Part shown: positions 5,880-6,608 of the stretch, piece after piece
How positions within the stretch are numbered: the first letter of the stretch is position 1
How the letters are laid out: every line of letters starts with the position of its first letter
From: Clostridiales bacterium
Lineage (GTDB): Bacteria; Bacillota_E; Sulfobacillia; Sulfobacillales; JAIMBI01
NCBI GenBank assembly: GCA_027318915.1
Contig: DAHVOH010000128.1
Location: forward strand, 1 to 6,608
DNA length: 6,608 nt
Reading direction: 5' to 3'
Translations under genes and position numbers: made by a program
Notes under the pieces: model-generated
Told to the model about the DNA's origin: nothing
Seen by the model: only the letters and a program-made list of their open reading frames with translations
The model's database searches: none

Positions 5880-6244
5880 AGAGGGAAGAACCCGTCGGTA
5901 GCCGGACACAAAGCCATATAGCCTGTTGCTAAAAGCGGCTCCTCCCTCCAGAACGGCGCCGATGTACTCGGTGTCCTGGTGGCCGAAGAGACCGCTGGTA
6001 GTAACAACCGAAGTTCTTGTGCCTAATTCTTGGTGGCCGCGGCGATCTCCTGACGGCTACGTTGTTGGGGGGGCCGTTATAGGCCAGCATCACAAGCACC
6101 GAATCACCGCTTCTGCGGATAGGCCCATTACCTTAAGGGCTCCCGTGGCCGCCTCCGTCGGCGTCCGGTCGCTGGGGTGATCGTACGCCTGTGGACGGCG
6201 GCCGTGTAGGCAACGTCCCACATGGGTTCTGGTTGCGTCGTCAT
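5868..6244 (-). pseudogene. Frameshifted small gene, 126 codons when repaired (function uncertain)
   Basis: An ATG (6242-6244) behind CGGAG opens MTTQPEPMWDVAYTAAVHR; the protein-like sequence then continues in other frames as YDHPSDRTPTEAATGALKVM (from 6185), DSVLVMLAYNGPP (from 6105), QEIAAATK (from 6052) and ELGTRTSVVTTSGLFGH onward (from 6029) to TGA at 5868-5870. All four shifts go the same way, each equal to one missing base, and each can be cured by one base in a G or C run (GG near 6188, GG near 6107, the seven-base run at 6067-6073, the G at 6029). The repaired protein has 126 residues. The middle part (a GD-start beta strand, a small turn, a helix ending KELGTRTSVVTTS) resembles the core of an SIS sugar-phosphate domain, and less closely the Asp/Glu racemase-like folds; neither is firm. 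Either a recent pseudogene or undercalled homopolymers. It lies upstream of, and on the same strand as, the metabolic operon. Confidence 0.6.
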
Positions 6245-6310
6245 CACAATCTCCGTTCCTTTGGTTGGTAGCGGAATGAGCCGTGGGCCGACGTTAGCGA
6301 AACGCACGCT

Positions 6311-6334
6311 TGGGAGGCGGCCCGCCGCCTCCCA
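6311..6334 (-). terminator. Terminator-like hairpin after the right-edge gene
   Basis: Arms TGGGAGGCGG (6311-6320) and CCGCCTCCCA (6325-6334) form a perfect 10-bp stem with a 4-base loop, 33 bases past the TAA of the gene entering from the right. The T tract on the minus strand is weak, as at the other strong hairpin in this window (2712-2741), which has the same GC-rich, four-base-loop design. Confidence 0.6.
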
Positions 6335-6367
6335 GTTCAGGCCTCTGTGAACACCGCATCAGGTCGG

Positions 6368-6608
6368 TTAAGGTCCCACCGCAATCGGCACGGGACAGGC
6401 CACCGGGTTATACACCGGCTCCGGGAACTGACCGCCCTGCGCCTGATACGGCGTCGTCGGGGTGTAAGTCAGCGTCGGTCCACAGTCCACCGCGTTGCCG
6501 AGGTAACTCAGGCAATGCTGGTACGTGTAGCTGCTCCAGGCGCTCCCTGTGTCCGGCGCCGCCGCGCACGCGAGCGGCGTGGTGCCGTCAATCTTGATGA
6601 TTGGCTGG
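6368..6608 (-). CDS. C-terminal 79 residues of an unrecognised, probably extracellular protein
   Basis: The frame is open from the right edge of the window to TAA at 6368-6370, so the start and most of the protein are missing. The visible part begins QPIIKIDGTTPLACAAAPD, contains four Cys (residues 14, 32, 42 and 71 of the fragment), no long hydrophobic segment, and is rich in Pro, Thr, Tyr and Gly (for example TLTYTPTTPYQAQGGQFPEP). Paired Cys, few Lys/Glu and many Tyr/Thr/Pro suggest an exported or surface protein such as a minor pilin or adhesin-like part, but no family was recognised. Third codon positions are strongly G/C, as expected for a real gene, and a terminator hairpin follows at 6311-6334. 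Confidence 0.65.
   Translation of the reverse strand, partial: QPIIKIDGTTPLACAAAPDTGSAWSSYTYQHCLSYLGNAVDCGPTLTYTPTTPYQAQGGQFPEPVYNPVACPVPIAVGP

Noticed and set aside
5334..5921. Plus-strand open frame of 195 codons opposite the start of the RraA-like gene
   Set aside because: It overlaps a clear RraA-family gene, its promoter and the hairpin, and its product looks non-natural.
6245..6310. Promoter search upstream of the frameshifted gene
   Set aside because: No -35/-10 pair of acceptable quality and spacing was visible.
1..6608. tRNA, rRNA, CRISPR array, insertion sequence ends
   Set aside because: No cloverleaf T-loop consensus, no rRNA blocks, no regularly spaced repeats and no transposase motif or matching terminal inverted repeats with target duplication were seen by eye.

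Overview
The window reads as a piece of bacterial chromosome or large replicon in which every credible gene lies on the minus strand. Several starts are GTG or TTG behind strong Shine-Dalgarno sequences (AAAGGAG, AAAGGAGG, GAGGAGGAG), one promoter looks like a sigma-70/sigma-A site, and base composition is moderately high in GC. This fits a GC-rich Gram-positive such as an acidophilic or thermophilic Bacillota lineage, but that is an inference; no marker gene settles the taxonomy.

Layout, left to right (transcription runs right to left). Positions 1-245 hold the N-terminal part of a very GC-rich small membrane protein that leaves the window. Positions 347-2192 hold two overlapping, unrecognised, tryptophan-rich proteins (229 aa, then 387 aa with a hydrophobic N-terminal hairpin), joined by an 8-base start/stop overlap. 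Positions 2193-2711 have no intact gene: a decayed or frameshifted reading frame and a perfect 14-base palindrome lie there.

Positions 2712-5721 form the best understood unit: a promoter (5692-5721), an RraA/HMG-aldolase-like gene, a carbon-nitrogen hydrolase (nitrilase superfamily) overlapping it by ATGA, an MFS transporter of the anion:cation symporter type 38 bases or more downstream, and a strong terminator hairpin (2712-2741). The likely logic is uptake of a small organic acid or amide by the transporter, hydrolysis of a C-N bond by the nitrilase, and processing of the resulting acid by the RraA-like protein. The actual substrate cannot be read from the sequence. The RraA-like protein has Thr where the aldolase family has its pyruvate-binding Arg, so its chemistry may differ.

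Positions 5868-6244 hold a 126-codon reading frame broken by four shifts, all in the same direction. Each is repaired by one extra base in a G or C run, so it is either a recent pseudogene or a stretch with undercalled homopolymers. Positions 6311-6608 hold a terminator hairpin and the last 79 residues of a Cys-containing, probably extracellular, protein that enters from the right.

No tRNA, rRNA, CRISPR array or intact insertion sequence was seen. I found no clearly new biological system. The strongest candidates for novelty are the Arg-less RraA protein in its amide-type operon and the overlapping pair of orphan Trp-rich proteins.
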